Made by a program: the position numbers and the translations under genes
The notes under the pieces: model-generated
Seen by the model: only the letters and a program-made list of their open reading frames with translations
The model's database searches: none
Told to the model about the DNA's origin: nothing
Source of the DNA: Neptuniibacter caesariensis
GTDB lineage: Bacteria > Pseudomonadota > Gammaproteobacteria > Pseudomonadales > Balneatricaceae
Length of the DNA stretch: 64,000 nucleotides
Assembly: GCF_000153345.1 (NCBI RefSeq)
Contig: NZ_CH724127.1
Coordinates: forward strand, 658,287-722,286
Direction: 5' to 3'
Shown: positions 18,021 through 27,315 of the stretch, piece after piece
Layout: every line of letters begins with the position of its first letter
How positions within the stretch are numbered: the stretch's first letter is position 1

Positions 18021-19813
18021 TCGCGTTCCAACCCTACGCTATCGGAATCTTTATTAGGGCTTTGTGCTGACTCTTTGTTTATCTTTTCACTTAGTTCCAA
18101 TAACCCCATATCCTCAGAATAGATTGAAAGAGCATGTTGTAATGTCCTTCTGGCATTATTTTCATCGCCTAAATAATGATAGGCGATAACTAAATCTCGA
18201 TAAGTCTGAGGGGCAGGAACTGTTTTTAGGCTGTTTTCTGCCCATTGTATATAGGTTTTAGCGGGCTCTAACTTCTTTCCCTTAATCCCTAAAAAAAGCT
18301 GCCTTCGTAATGCAAGGTATGTGGCATATTCGCGGAAGTAGGCATTATTAAGGGCTGGTAAGAGATTTTGAGGATAACTCTGATTCAATTGAAGGTATTT
18401 TACTATTCCTGCATTAGCGCTTTGAGCATTAACAAGCGCAAAAGAGCTAACTAAGCTAATGAAAAAAAATGATAGTGAGATGGTTGTTCTTGCTGCCGTT
18501 GAAATGACTTCAGTTGAAAATATTTTTTTATCGTAGTTATGACATAAAAATAAAAGGAACAGGAAAAGTAACCAAGGCGTGTTGGAAATGTAGAAGGGTA
18601 ATTCGACCTGTGTGTGAAGGGTGATTGGAATTAGTAATGCCGTCAGCGAGAGCCCTTTACGCCATCCTAATTTATAAAATAGAGTTAGAGTAGCTGCTAC
18701 GGCGCATAAGATACCAATGACAGAGAGCGCGCCACCCTCTACTAACCAGAATATGAACTCATTATGTGGGTGCGAAAAGCGTGGGGCATCTCCAAAAGAT
18801 GTAATTCCTTGGGTTTGTATATCTGCTCTTCTTTCCTGAAAAACTTTCTGAAAACTGCCTAAACCATGTCCAATTAAAGGGGATTCTTTGAATATTTCCC
18901 ATGATTGAATATAGATCTTCCACCTAATATCGCCTTCCATTCCTCCTATGTTTGTAATGCTGCGCTCAATCTTATTTGAGGTGGAGATAACCCCTTCTTT
19001 GCCTAAAAAACCGCCGATACACATTGTTAGCAAAAGGCCTATGAGAATGCTTTTCTTCGTGCATAGCTCTTTCCAGCGGCTTATCAGCATAAGTGGGAGT
19101 GAAAGGGCAATACCAAGAAGACCTACTCGTGAACCACTTAGGGACACGGTGTAGCTCGCAAAAAAGGCAGTGATGATCAGTAACAGCGTGACAGCAGGGC
19201 TAATTTTCGACTGAGTGAAAGAACTTGCAATATAGAGAATTAAAACCAACATCGTAACCATAAATGATGTTTGGATATTAATCTGCTGAAAGATCCCGAC
19301 AGGGGTTTGGCTAGGGCTGAATGGGATAAAACTGAAGTGTTTTGACCAGCCTAAGGCTTGGGCAAGTCCAAAGAAAGCAGCTATAAATCCCATTAACACC
19401 ACAATAATCAGTGCGTTAACAATTTGCTGCTTGGTTAGGCGAAATTGGAAAAGGCTAAGAAAGAATAGATAGCCTCCCGTGATAGCAGATAATCTGACCA
19501 ACCATTCAGTAGGATTATTATTCACGGCAACAAAGCCGGTAATCCAAGCACCAATGGGCATTAAAGCCAGCCCAAACCAATATCTAGGAAGGACGATTTC
19601 ATTGGTACGGTAGATCATGAAACTGGCGGCTGCGATGATCCAGGTTGCAACAATCCAGATAGTGCTATTGTGCGGTATAAACAGCCCTTCGCCGCCTAAA
19701 TTAGGTTGGTAATAGAAGGGGGCTATTAGAAACAAAATTCCAAATAGAGCAAAAAACAGTTTTTGAGGTTTTTTATAAGAACTGTCCTGTTTCAACTGTA
19801 AAGCAAAGCTCAT
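18017..19813 (-). CDS. PglL/Wzy-type O-antigen ligase or O-oligosaccharyltransferase
   Basis: A 598-residue inner-membrane protein with roughly 11-13 hydrophobic segments in residues 20-455, then a soluble C-terminal part of about 140 residues (a Wzy_C_2-like, possibly TPR-like, region). The large periplasmic loop has GHGLGSFQKVFQERR and RFSHPHNEFIFWLVEGG, the signature of the WaaL/Wzy/PglL superfamily, including the conserved H-NEF. The C-terminal domain favours PglL-type glycosylation of pilins or other proteins, but no pilin gene is adjacent, so the acceptor is unknown. It stands alone, divergent from the hydrolase gene. Confidence 0.82.
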   Translation of the reverse strand: MSFALQLKQDSSYKKPQKLFFALFGILFLIAPFYYQPNLGGEGLFIPHNSTIWIVATWIIAAASFMIYRTNEIVLPRYWFGLALMPIGAWITGFVAVNNNPTEWLVRLSAITGGYLFFLSLFQFRLTKQQIVNALIIVVLMGFIAAFFGLAQALGWSKHFSFIPFSPSQTPVGIFQQINIQTSFMVTMLVLILYIASSFTQSKISPAVTLLLIITAFFASYTVSLSGSRVGLLGIALSLPLMLISRWKELCTKKSILIGLLLTMCIGGFLGKEGVISTSNKIERSITNIGGMEGDIRWKIYIQSWEIFKESPLIGHGLGSFQKVFQERRADIQTQGITSFGDAPRFSHPHNEFIFWLVEGGALSVIGILCAVAATLTLFYKLGWRKGLSLTALLIPITLHTQVELPFYISNTPWLLFLFLLFLCHNYDKKIFSTEVISTAARTTISLSFFFISLVSSFALVNAQSANAGIVKYLQLNQSYPQNLLPALNNAYFREYATYLALRRQLFLGIKGKKLEPAKTYIQWAENSLKTVPAPQTYRDLVIAYHYLGDENNARRTLQHALSIYSEDMGLLELSEKINKESAQSPNKDSDSVGLERD

Positions 19814-19915
19814 TGAAGTTGTCCTAACAAAATAGTAAATAGCCCATGCATCAGTATGTTATCTTATTTCTAAAGCTTTTGTGTAACTGATTAATTGTTT
19901 TCGAGAAGAGTAAAG

Positions 19916-20755
19916 ATGAGCCACGAAATAGTGTTAAATGCTGCGGGATATCAGATGGTAGCGGTTGAATATGGCGAGCCGAATGGTAAGCCTATGCTGG
20001 CACTCCATGGTTGGCTGGATAATGCGGCTACTTTTTTTGAGATGGCCAAGTACCTAAAAGGGATAAAGCTGATAGCGTTAGATTTGATTGGGCATGGCCG
20101 TTCAGAGCACAGGCCTAAGCCTATGCCGTATCATATTTGGGATAATGTCGCTGATATTCATGGTGTATTGGATGCGCTTGAGTTAGATAAAGTTGATTTA
20201 GTTGGGCACTCAATGGGGGCAAGCATCGCAATGTTGTTTGCGGCTACTTTTCCCGAGAGAGTTAATCGTCTCATGTTGATTGAAGGTCTGGGACCATTGG
20301 CTTATGAGGTTGATAAACTACCGGAACTGCTATCAGACGCGATTGTCAAAAGAAACAGAATGTCGGATAAAAGCCTCCGGCCTTACAAGACATGGGAAGC
20401 GGCTGTTAATGCACGTATGAATGGCCGTTGGCCCGTTTCCCGTGAAGCCGCCGAAGCTCTTTTGGAAAGGGGGTTAACACGAACAGCAAAAGGATACATC
20501 TGGAGTAACGATCCAAAGCTTTTGATGCCCTCGTTAGTTCGTTTTAGCCCTGAACAGATCTCTTCTTTCCTAAAATCCGTAAAAGCAGAAGCTATAGTTA
20601 TAAAAGCGACAAAAGGTGCAGCCGATACAATAATAGATCGTTGGATTGATGATCTTGAGAAAATTGAGTTAGTTGAGATCGAAGGAGACCATCATCTCCA
20701 TCTGGTACCTGAAGTTGCCAAAATACTTACCGGAAGATTGAATGCTTGGGTATGA
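19916..20755 (+). CDS. alpha/beta hydrolase
   Basis: A 279-residue alpha/beta-hydrolase-fold protein. Visible are the oxyanion region ALHGWLDNAATFFEMA, the nucleophile elbow VGHSMGASIAMLFA with the serine in GHSMG, a cap region rich in Arg (LRPYKTWEAAVNARMNGRWP), and a late His in EGDHHLHLVPEVA. The ATG at 19916 gives the usual family start; an in-frame TTG at 19895 adds seven residues. The substrate is unknown; esterase or thioesterase activity is likely. It is followed after 21 bases by the DUF4892 gene and then by a patatin gene, which together look like one transcript. Confidence 0.85.
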   Translation: MSHEIVLNAAGYQMVAVEYGEPNGKPMLALHGWLDNAATFFEMAKYLKGIKLIALDLIGHGRSEHRPKPMPYHIWDNVADIHGVLDALELDKVDLVGHSMGASIAMLFAATFPERVNRLMLIEGLGPLAYEVDKLPELLSDAIVKRNRMSDKSLRPYKTWEAAVNARMNGRWPVSREAAEALLERGLTRTAKGYIWSNDPKLLMPSLVRFSPEQISSFLKSVKAEAIVIKATKGAADTIIDRWIDDLEKIELVEIEGDHHLHLVPEVAKILTGRLNAWV

Positions 20756-20776
20756 GTTACTGAATAGGGAAAGCTG

Positions 20777-21607
20777 ATGTTAAGGTTGTTGATTGTTCTA
20801 TGGACGTTATCCGGTCAGCTTTATGCTGCGAGTGATATTCGGGGTTCTGCTGATTCAAATCTACTGGAGCGATTTCCCCGTTCGTTTATTGTTCAATATG
20901 AGGAGATTAAAGATCATGACTACCGCTTAGTTCTTGGTGGTTTGGAGAAGATAAACGGCGTTTTAGCACCTGAAAAGCAGCAACTAATTAATGGTGATTT
21001 AACTCGAATTACTTACAGAATTCCTGATAATCATACGCCTGATGAGGCATTCGAAAGCTTCACTCGTCAACTACAAGCGCTTAGTGCGGAGCGATTATTT
21101 CACTGTGTAGGCAGGGAGTGTGGAAGCAGTAACCAATGGGCGAATAATATTCTTAAGTATTCTCGCCTTTATGGGGTTGATAAGACCCAGCAATTTTCTG
21201 CTTCTAAGCTTCGAAACACATACATCTCATTGTATTCAGTGCGTAGGGGGAATAAGCGTGTTTATCTTCGCCTTGACCTGCTTGAATCCGCACTGATGGA
21301 TTTATCCGAAGCTTTGATAAGCGGGGTTCAAACAGAATTGCTAGAGCAGGAAGCTGAGCTTTCTCAGATAAGTGATTTCCTCAAAGAAAATGTCTCTAAG
21401 CGTATTTGGATTATTTCCCATGATAACCAAGAAGGTGGAAGGCAAGAGCAGCTTGATAGGTCCATAGAAGCCGCAGAGGCGTTTAGAAAACGTTTAATAG
21501 CTTCTGGCGTGTCAGAGGAGAGGGTTTTGATTCATTCGCTTGGTGGTTTTTCCGCTGCTGGCAATGAAAGCATTTCAGGTATCTCTGTGGTGACTGAAGA
21601 TATGTAG
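20777..21607 (+). CDS. DUF4892 family exported protein
   Basis: A 276-residue protein with an N-terminal signal peptide (LRLLIVLWTLSGQLYA). The body starts with ASDIRGSADSNLLERFPRSFIVQYEE, the typical beginning of DUF4892 proteins, which resemble periplasmic OmpA-associated proteins. The C-terminal 80 residues (KRIWIISHDNQEGGRQEQLDRSIEAAEAFRKRL-like pattern and GVSEERVLIHSLGG) look like a degenerate OmpA C-terminal peptidoglycan-binding fold. The CVGRECG segment could form a disulfide. Function is unknown; placement between a hydrolase and a patatin suggests envelope or lipid work, which is an inference. Confidence 0.78.
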   Translation: MLRLLIVLWTLSGQLYAASDIRGSADSNLLERFPRSFIVQYEEIKDHDYRLVLGGLEKINGVLAPEKQQLINGDLTRITYRIPDNHTPDEAFESFTRQLQALSAERLFHCVGRECGSSNQWANNILKYSRLYGVDKTQQFSASKLRNTYISLYSVRRGNKRVYLRLDLLESALMDLSEALISGVQTELLEQEAELSQISDFLKENVSKRIWIISHDNQEGGRQEQLDRSIEAAEAFRKRLIASGVSEERVLIHSLGGFSAAGNESISGISVVTEDM

Positions 21608-21622
21608 GGAGGCAGCAATCTT

Positions 21623-22516
21623 ATGGCAACAGTATCTCTAGTGTTAGGAAGTGGTGGCGCGAGAGGGTATGCACATATAGGTGCAATTGAAGAGATTCAG
21701 CGACGTGGCTATGAGATTGTTTCTGTATCAGGTAGCTCGATGGGTGCTTTGGTCGGAGGACTTTATGCCGCAGGTAAGCTGGATGCATACAAAGAATGGG
21801 TTTCTTCACTGAACTGGATGGGGGTCGTCAGACTTCTGGATTTTACCTTGTCTAAAGGCGCTATCCGCGGTGACAAGGTATTTGTAAAACTTGCTGAAAT
21901 CCTGGGTACACCTGACATCGAGAGCCTGCCAATCGATTTTACAGCGGTTTCAGCCGATATTGCTCACCAAAAAGAAGTTTGGTTCCAGAAAGGCTCTCTA
22001 CTCGAAGCGATTCGCGCTTCTGTCGCTGTACCTGGCTTGTTTACGCCGGTGATTAAAGAGGGAAGGGTGCTGGTTGATGGTGGTGTTCTTAACCCTTTAC
22101 CCATTATCCCGGCTGTAGCGGCTCAGGCGGATCTTATTATTGCGATTGACCTGAATACCGGAGATTCATCACATAGTCATTTGAAGCTGCCAACGAATAA
22201 GTATCTGAAGCGTAGTGGTATGAGTGATGAATGGCATATGCCTGAAGTCGACCGTAAGCCCTCGGGTACAAATGTGGAGCAGAAAAGTGATTCAATTGGT
22301 GGGCGGATGGATATCTTGCTGAATTCGGTTGAGGTTATGCAGGCGAGCCTGGCCGAATATAAGATTGCTGGTTATCCACCAGATCTGATTGTGCGTATCC
22401 CCAAAGACCTTTGTAGCTTCTATGACTTCCATCGCGCTGCTGAAACCATTGAATACGGCCGCCTGGCAACACGTGATAAGCTAGAAGCCCTCGAGCAGGG
22501 AGAGCCTATTAATTAG
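21623..22516 (+). CDS. rssA: patatin-like phospholipase, RssA family
   Basis: A 297-residue serine hydrolase. It has the oxyanion loop GSGGARGYAHIGAIEEI, nucleophile Ser39 in the GSSMG elbow, and the dyad aspartate in LVDGGVLNPLPI. The order and the length match RssA/YchK-type bacterial patatins, which act on acyl lipids. There is no signal peptide, so it should be cytoplasmic or peripheral. A GGGAGGCAGC ribosome site precedes the ATG, 15 bases after the DUF4892 gene. The final eight bases overlap the convergent smr gene. Confidence 0.88.
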   Translation: MATVSLVLGSGGARGYAHIGAIEEIQRRGYEIVSVSGSSMGALVGGLYAAGKLDAYKEWVSSLNWMGVVRLLDFTLSKGAIRGDKVFVKLAEILGTPDIESLPIDFTAVSADIAHQKEVWFQKGSLLEAIRASVAVPGLFTPVIKEGRVLVDGGVLNPLPIIPAVAAQADLIIAIDLNTGDSSHSHLKLPTNKYLKRSGMSDEWHMPEVDRKPSGTNVEQKSDSIGGRMDILLNSVEVMQASLAEYKIAGYPPDLIVRIPKDLCSFYDFHRAAETIEYGRLATRDKLEALEQGEPIN

Positions 22517-23087
22517 TACTTTTTTTCAGGAGTACGTAGAGAGCCCCGGTTCCGCCATCCTTAGGTTGGGCTGAACAAAATGCCAGAACCCCATCCAGGC
22601 GTTTAAGCCATTCATTAACATAAGATTTAATTAATGGTTCCTGGCCTTCAGAAGAATACGCTTTACCGTGGATAACAATGACTGATCGGGCTCCGGCTTT
22701 ACGGGAATCATAAATAAACTTGCTCAACTGGTCGCGGGCCTGGTCGACGGTATAGCCATGCAGGTCTATCCCGCCTTCCCAGGGGATGTGGCCCTGTTTC
22801 AGTCGCTTCAAAACGCGAAGTTGAACCCCTGGGTTGGCAAACAGTAACTCTTCACTGGATTCAACCAGCTCTACCGCTTCATCAGATAGGCCATCAATGA
22901 CTTTATCATCGGCTAGCGTCGCTGCATGACGGCGGTAACTTGAATTATGATCTTTCTTTTTTCGAGTTGTTTTTTCAACAGATAGATCGGCTTTGTCATG
23001 TTTATGTCGGGTAACGCCTTGCATCGCGTCTGCGAATGAGAATTCGTTTTCTGTATCGTTTGGGTCTTTCATGGTGTTACCGAACAA
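22509..23087 (-). CDS. smrB: Smr/MutS2-domain endonuclease, SmrB-like
   Basis: A 192-residue protein with a disordered, charged N-terminal half and a C-terminal Smr domain starting near GGIDLHGYTVDQARDQLSKFI. The DLHG motif of the nuclease site is intact. The second motif, usually HGKG or HGHG, reads VIHGKAYSSEGQ, with Ala replacing the second Gly. E. coli SmrB cleaves mRNA at collided ribosomes and is divergently arranged next to prmB, exactly as here, which supports the name. Whether the altered motif matters is unknown. Confidence 0.85.
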   Translation of the reverse strand: MFGNTMKDPNDTENEFSFADAMQGVTRHKHDKADLSVEKTTRKKKDHNSSYRRHAATLADDKVIDGLSDEAVELVESSEELLFANPGVQLRVLKRLKQGHIPWEGGIDLHGYTVDQARDQLSKFIYDSRKAGARSVIVIHGKAYSSEGQEPLIKSYVNEWLKRLDGVLAFCSAQPKDGGTGALYVLLKKSTN

Positions 23088-23137
23088 GTTTTATTAAGAT
23101 GGCGTCTTTAATTTAACAAAAAAACGGTTCTGACTGA

Positions 23138-24067
23138 ATGAGTGAACATAACTCAAACGAAAAAAGGGTTACAGATCAATTGCATAGCCTTCGCGATTAT
23201 ATTAGGTATGCGATGAGCCAGTTTGGGAAAAATAAAGTCTATTTTGGTCATGGAACAGATAACGCCTGGGATGAAGCTGCTCAGTTGGTTCTCGCAGCTG
23301 TAGACCTTTCCTGGGACGTTAATCCCGCCGTTTTAGACGGTCGATTGACCCTGGATGAGAAAACAAAGGTATTGAGCTACATTCAGCAACGCGCAGTCGA
23401 GCGCAAGCCACTGCCTTATATTACGGGGGAGTCATGGTTCTGTCAGCTGCCTTTCTATGTTGACGAACGGGTACTCATTCCTCGTTCCCCAATTGCTGAA
23501 TTAATTGAAGCAGAGTTCGTTCCCTGGTTGCGTGAAGGCCCTGTTGAGCGTGTTCTCGATCTTTGTACGGGTAGTGGTTGTATCGGTATTGCTTGTGCGT
23601 ATGCTTTTGCTGAGGCTGAAGTGGATCTGGCAGATATTTCCAAGGATGCCATCGACGTTGCACATATGAATATTGAAAAGCACGAGATGGCGGAGCGGGT
23701 CCATGCAATTGAGAGCGATCTGTTCTGCAATCTTAAGGGCAAAAAGTATGATCTGATTGTTAGCAATCCTCCGTATGTTGATGCTGATGATTTAGCTTCA
23801 ATGCCTGAGGAGTATGACCATGAACCTGAGCTAGCTCTGGGTTCTGGGCCTGATGGGCTGGATATAACGCGTCGTATTCTTGCTGAAGCTAATGATTATC
23901 TCACCGATGACGGTTTGCTGGTGGTTGAGGTAGGAAATAGCGAAGTGCATATGATGGAGCAATTTCCGGAACTACCCATCGTCTGGATAGAGTTTCAACG
24001 AGGGGGTAATGGGGTATTTGCGATTACTGCTAACGAACTGCTCCAATACCGGGAGAGTCTGGTATAA
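23138..24067 (+). CDS. prmB: ribosomal protein L3 N5-glutamine methyltransferase
   Basis: A 309-residue SAM-dependent methyltransferase. The N-terminal helical domain is followed by the SAM motif DLCTGSGCIGIACAYAF, the acidic loop VDLADISKDAI and the catalytic NPPY in LIVSNPPYVDADDL, which holds the glutamine side chain. The pattern YITGESWFCQLPFYVDERVLIPRSPIAELIE is that of PrmB rather than PrmC, which methylates release factors. It lies upstream of aroC with a 42-base gap, the same order as in E. coli and Pseudomonas. Confidence 0.95.
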   Translation: MSEHNSNEKRVTDQLHSLRDYIRYAMSQFGKNKVYFGHGTDNAWDEAAQLVLAAVDLSWDVNPAVLDGRLTLDEKTKVLSYIQQRAVERKPLPYITGESWFCQLPFYVDERVLIPRSPIAELIEAEFVPWLREGPVERVLDLCTGSGCIGIACAYAFAEAEVDLADISKDAIDVAHMNIEKHEMAERVHAIESDLFCNLKGKKYDLIVSNPPYVDADDLASMPEEYDHEPELALGSGPDGLDITRRILAEANDYLTDDGLLVVEVGNSEVHMMEQFPELPIVWIEFQRGGNGVFAITANELLQYRESLV

Positions 24068-24109
24068 TCCCCGGCCACTATTTTAGATTGTGTTAGATGG
24101 AAGACTGAG

Positions 24110-25201
24110 ATGTCAGGAAATACGTACGGTAAACTTTTCACGGTCACCACCTTTGGTGAGAGCCATGGTAAAGCGCTTGGCTGCATAGTTGATGGTTGCC
24201 CTCCAGGCATCGAACTGACAGAGGAAGATCTGCAGATTGATCTGGACCGTCGCAAGCCTGGTACGTCTCGTCATACAACCCAGCGAAGAGAAGCTGATGA
24301 GGTTGAGATCCTTTCTGGTGTGTTTGAAGGTAAAACAACAGGGACTCCGATCGGCCTTTTGATCAAGAATACGGATCAGCGCTCTAAAGATTACTCGAAT
24401 ATTGAAGAGACCTTTCGACCAGCACATGCAGATTATGTGTATACGCATAAGTATGGTTTCCGTGACTACCGTGGCGGTGGGCGTTCTTCTGCTCGTGAGA
24501 CCGCTATGCGTGTTGCTGCCGGCGCTATTGCTAAAAAGTTCCTTGCAGCTAAAGGCATCGAAGTTAAAGGTTACCTTTCACAATTAGGTCCAATCAAAAT
24601 AGATGAAGCTAACTTTGACTGGAATGAAGTGCCGAATAACCCTTTCTTCTCTCCAGATGCTGCATCGGTTCCTCAAATGGAGGAATACATGGATGCGCTT
24701 CGTAAAGAGGGCAATTCTATTGGTGCTAAAATTAGCGTTGTCGCTTCTGGCATGCCCGTCGGTTTAGGTGAACCCATCTTTGATCGTTTGGATGCTGATC
24801 TCGCTCATGCTCTAATGAGTATCAATGCCGTAAAGGGTGTAGAGATCGGTGATGGTTTTGCATCAGTAGAACAGAAGGGTACTGAGCACCGTGATGAAAT
24901 GACCCCAGAGGGATTCTTATCTAATCATGCCGGCGGTGTGCTAGGTGGTATTTCTACGGGACAAGATCTGGTAGCACATATGGCGCTAAAACCTACATCG
25001 AGCCTGCGTCTTCCAGGTCGAAGTATCAATAGCCGTGGTGAGGAGATCGAGGTGGTGACTAAAGGTCGCCATGATCCATGTGTGGGTATCAGAGCGACAC
25101 CTATTGCTGAAGCCATGATGGCGATTGTCCTGATGGATCACTTCTTAAGGGATCGGGGTCAGAATGCAGATGTTAAATCTGAGGTCCCGGTGATTACCTG
25201 A
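24110..25201 (+). CDS. aroC: chorismate synthase
   Basis: A 363-residue FMN-dependent enzyme that converts EPSP to chorismate, the last step of the shikimate pathway and the source of precursors for the trp genes later in this window. The start [23 protein letters not shown], the segment [31 protein letters not shown] and the C-terminal [17 protein letters not shown] are the three classical signatures. Length matches E. coli AroC (361). A strong terminator follows. Confidence 0.98.
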   Translation: MSGNTYGKLFTVTTFGESHGKALGCIVDGCPPGIELTEEDLQIDLDRRKPGTSRHTTQRREADEVEILSGVFEGKTTGTPIGLLIKNTDQRSKDYSNIEETFRPAHADYVYTHKYGFRDYRGGGRSSARETAMRVAAGAIAKKFLAAKGIEVKGYLSQLGPIKIDEANFDWNEVPNNPFFSPDAASVPQMEEYMDALRKEGNSIGAKISVVASGMPVGLGEPIFDRLDADLAHALMSINAVKGVEIGDGFASVEQKGTEHRDEMTPEGFLSNHAGGVLGGISTGQDLVAHMALKPTSSLRLPGRSINSRGEEIEVVTKGRHDPCVGIRATPIAEAMMAIVLMDHFLRDRGQNADVKSEVPVIT

Positions 25202-25227
25202 ACCTGATATCGCCAACTAAACTTCTG

Positions 25228-25261
25228 AAAGGATAAATTAGCGATAATTTATCCTTTTTTG
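25228..25261 (+). terminator. rho-independent terminator after aroC
   Basis: A 13-base perfect stem AAAGGATAAATTA / TAATTTATCCTTT with loop GCGA, followed by TTTGCTTTTT. It lies 26 bases after the aroC stop and before the ThrE-type exporter gene. The stem is AT-rich but long. Confidence 0.85.
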
Positions 25262-25286
25262 CTTTTTATACCCTGGAAATAAACTG

Positions 25287-26546
25287 ATGTCTTTTGATCT
25301 GATTGATCACTTGTCGCTGGACAAGCAACCTAATTTCCCGCCCAGAACGCTGCCGGTGGGTTTCATGCTTCGCCTTGCCAAAGCCTTGCATACATACGGT
25401 ATGACGGCATACGAGTTGGAAAACACGATGAAGCATGTCGGACAGAAGCTGGGGTTCGGTGTGCAATGTCTTGCTCAGCCAACCAATCTGATTATGAGTT
25501 TCTCGCATCCCGATGAGCCGGAACCCAAGACCTATGTGTTTAGGGTAGAGCAGGGGGAGGTGAATCTGGAGCGTCGTATCCAAGTGCATGAAGTTGTGCG
25601 CGGTGTAATGTCAGATGAGATGAGCGTAGCTGATGGTGCTTATCAGCTTAAGTCAATCTCTAACTCAGGGGTAAGATTTGGTCTTAAAGGGCAGATGGCA
25701 GGGTTTGGTTTGCTTTCTGCAGGAATCGCCCATCTCCTAGGTGGTGCGGTACCCGAAATTGTCGTGGCTTTAATCATTGGAATGATAACGGGGCTTATCG
25801 CGGTTAAATTTCTTAAAACGGATTCCCTAAAGTATCTGTTCCCGACACTATCAGCGATTATCTCAGCGCTTCTAGCTAACTTTGTTGCAAGTTTGGGTTG
25901 GCTAACCTCGCCTTATATTGCAACTGTAGCGGGCGTGATAGTGCTGGTTCCAGGCTTACCTCTAACAACAGCCGTTGCTGAGTTAGCAAGACAGAATATG
26001 GTGGCCGGTACTGCTCGTTTGGTTTATGCAGGGACGATTTTCCTCCAAATTGGCTTTGGTGTAGCTATAGGTAATGCCATCGGTATGGGGTTGTTTCCTT
26101 TTCAGGAGGTTAGCCTGGAATGGTATTTACCCAATTGGGCTTTGTGGCCAGCTATCGCTATAGCAGGGGTCGGTTTGTGTTTCTTGTTTCAGTGTCGCCC
26201 ACAAGATATGCATTGGGCTGTTCTGGGAGGGTTGATCGCCTTTGCCGCGACCTGGTATGGATCCCAGTTGTTTGGTCAGGTGATGGGAGCATTTATCGGC
26301 GCGTTTGTTACGGGTTTAGTATCGAATCTATTTGAGCGGTTATCTGGTATCACCAAGGCGGTGATGTTATTGCCAGGAATTATCCTTCTGGTACCTGGGA
26401 GTGTCGGTTTTCAGAGCTTATCGTTGCTGGTGGAGAAAAACATAGTAGAGGGTATCGATACTGCGTTCAGTATGAGTTTTGTAGCAATTGCGCTTGTGAC
26501 CGGGCTCTTGTTTTCATCGCTGATTTTGCCCCCAAAAGAGATTTGA
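25287..26546 (+). CDS. ThrE-type threonine/serine exporter (fused two-domain form)
   Basis: A 419-residue inner-membrane protein of the ThrE family. The N-terminal half has a soluble segment (PPRTLPVGFMLRLAKALHTYGMTAYELENTM) followed by about five membrane helices and the conserved PGLPLTTAVAELARQN. The second half repeats the plan with four or five helices and LLPGIILLVPGSVGFQSL. Both the DUF1212-like and DUF3815-like domains (split as YjjP and YjjB in E. coli) are therefore present in one chain. Expected role: export of L-threonine or L-serine, or of small dicarboxylates as shown for some YjjPB. Confidence 0.85.
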   Translation: MSFDLIDHLSLDKQPNFPPRTLPVGFMLRLAKALHTYGMTAYELENTMKHVGQKLGFGVQCLAQPTNLIMSFSHPDEPEPKTYVFRVEQGEVNLERRIQVHEVVRGVMSDEMSVADGAYQLKSISNSGVRFGLKGQMAGFGLLSAGIAHLLGGAVPEIVVALIIGMITGLIAVKFLKTDSLKYLFPTLSAIISALLANFVASLGWLTSPYIATVAGVIVLVPGLPLTTAVAELARQNMVAGTARLVYAGTIFLQIGFGVAIGNAIGMGLFPFQEVSLEWYLPNWALWPAIAIAGVGLCFLFQCRPQDMHWAVLGGLIAFAATWYGSQLFGQVMGAFIGAFVTGLVSNLFERLSGITKAVMLLPGIILLVPGSVGFQSLSLLVEKNIVEGIDTAFSMSFVAIALVTGLLFSSLILPPKEI

Positions 26547-26575
26547 ATCGCTGAATTTCTTGCTAAACTGCGAGT

Positions 26576-27313
26576 ATGGGTAAAAGGAAATTGCTAAGTT
26601 TGATACGCCATCTATCATCCATTACAGCGCTTTGTATGTGTCTGGGGGCTTCAACGCTGGTGGCATCGGGTGAGATCAGAAAGATCGTGCACCCGGATGG
26701 GCGTGTTGAATATACCAATCTCAATGATAAGCAGCGGGCTGTTCATTATACCAATACTTCCAAATCCTCCACGCAAAGCGTCTACAGGTATCGTAATAAC
26801 CAAGGCGTATTATCGTTTACTGACCAGAGGCCAGTTGATTTTGCTTTTGAGGTTTTACGATTTGACTGCTTTGCTTGTGGTGTTTCCTCTCCCGTTAACT
26901 GGCAGACAACTCCATTGAACCTTAAAGCGTACAGGGACGTAGTAAAAGTAGCTGCCAACCAGTTTGGAGTGGATGAGGCACTTGTTAGGGCCGTTATCCA
27001 TGCTGAGTCGGCCTTTCGTGAAAAAGCAGTGTCACGGGCGGGAGCGCAAGGCTTGATGCAATTGATGCCGGCAACGGCGAAAGATCTGGGTGTCTCGGAT
27101 AGTTTCAATGCGACGCAGAATATCCATGGGGGCACAAAATATCTGGCTGCACTGTTAGATAGCTATTCCGGGGACCTCACACTGGCGACGGCAGCCTACA
27201 ACGCAGGCCCTGGTGCGGTAAGGCGTTATAACGGCGTGCCGCCCTATGCTGAAACTAAGGCTTATGTTGAGCGTGTTGCTATTCTTCGGGATAGATACGC
27301 AAAGGCGCTTTAA
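26576..27313 (+). CDS. lytic transglycosylase with DUF4124-like N-terminal region
   Basis: A 245-residue exported protein. A signal peptide (ITALCMCLGASTLVASG) is followed by a DUF4124-like segment (IRKIVHPDGRVEYTNLNDKQ and YRNNQGVLSFTDQRP), then a GEWL/SLT lysozyme-like domain from about residue 120. The catalytic Glu is in AVIHAESAFREKAVSRAGAQGLMQL; ATAAYNAGPGAVRRYNGVPPYAETKAYV closes the domain. It should cleave peptidoglycan in the periplasm. It lies 29 bases after the exporter gene on the same strand and converges on a lysR gene with a two-base gap. Confidence 0.88.
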   Translation: MGKRKLLSLIRHLSSITALCMCLGASTLVASGEIRKIVHPDGRVEYTNLNDKQRAVHYTNTSKSSTQSVYRYRNNQGVLSFTDQRPVDFAFEVLRFDCFACGVSSPVNWQTTPLNLKAYRDVVKVAANQFGVDEALVRAVIHAESAFREKAVSRAGAQGLMQLMPATAKDLGVSDSFNATQNIHGGTKYLAALLDSYSGDLTLATAAYNAGPGAVRRYNGVPPYAETKAYVERVAILRDRYAKAL

Positions 27314-27315
27314 TT

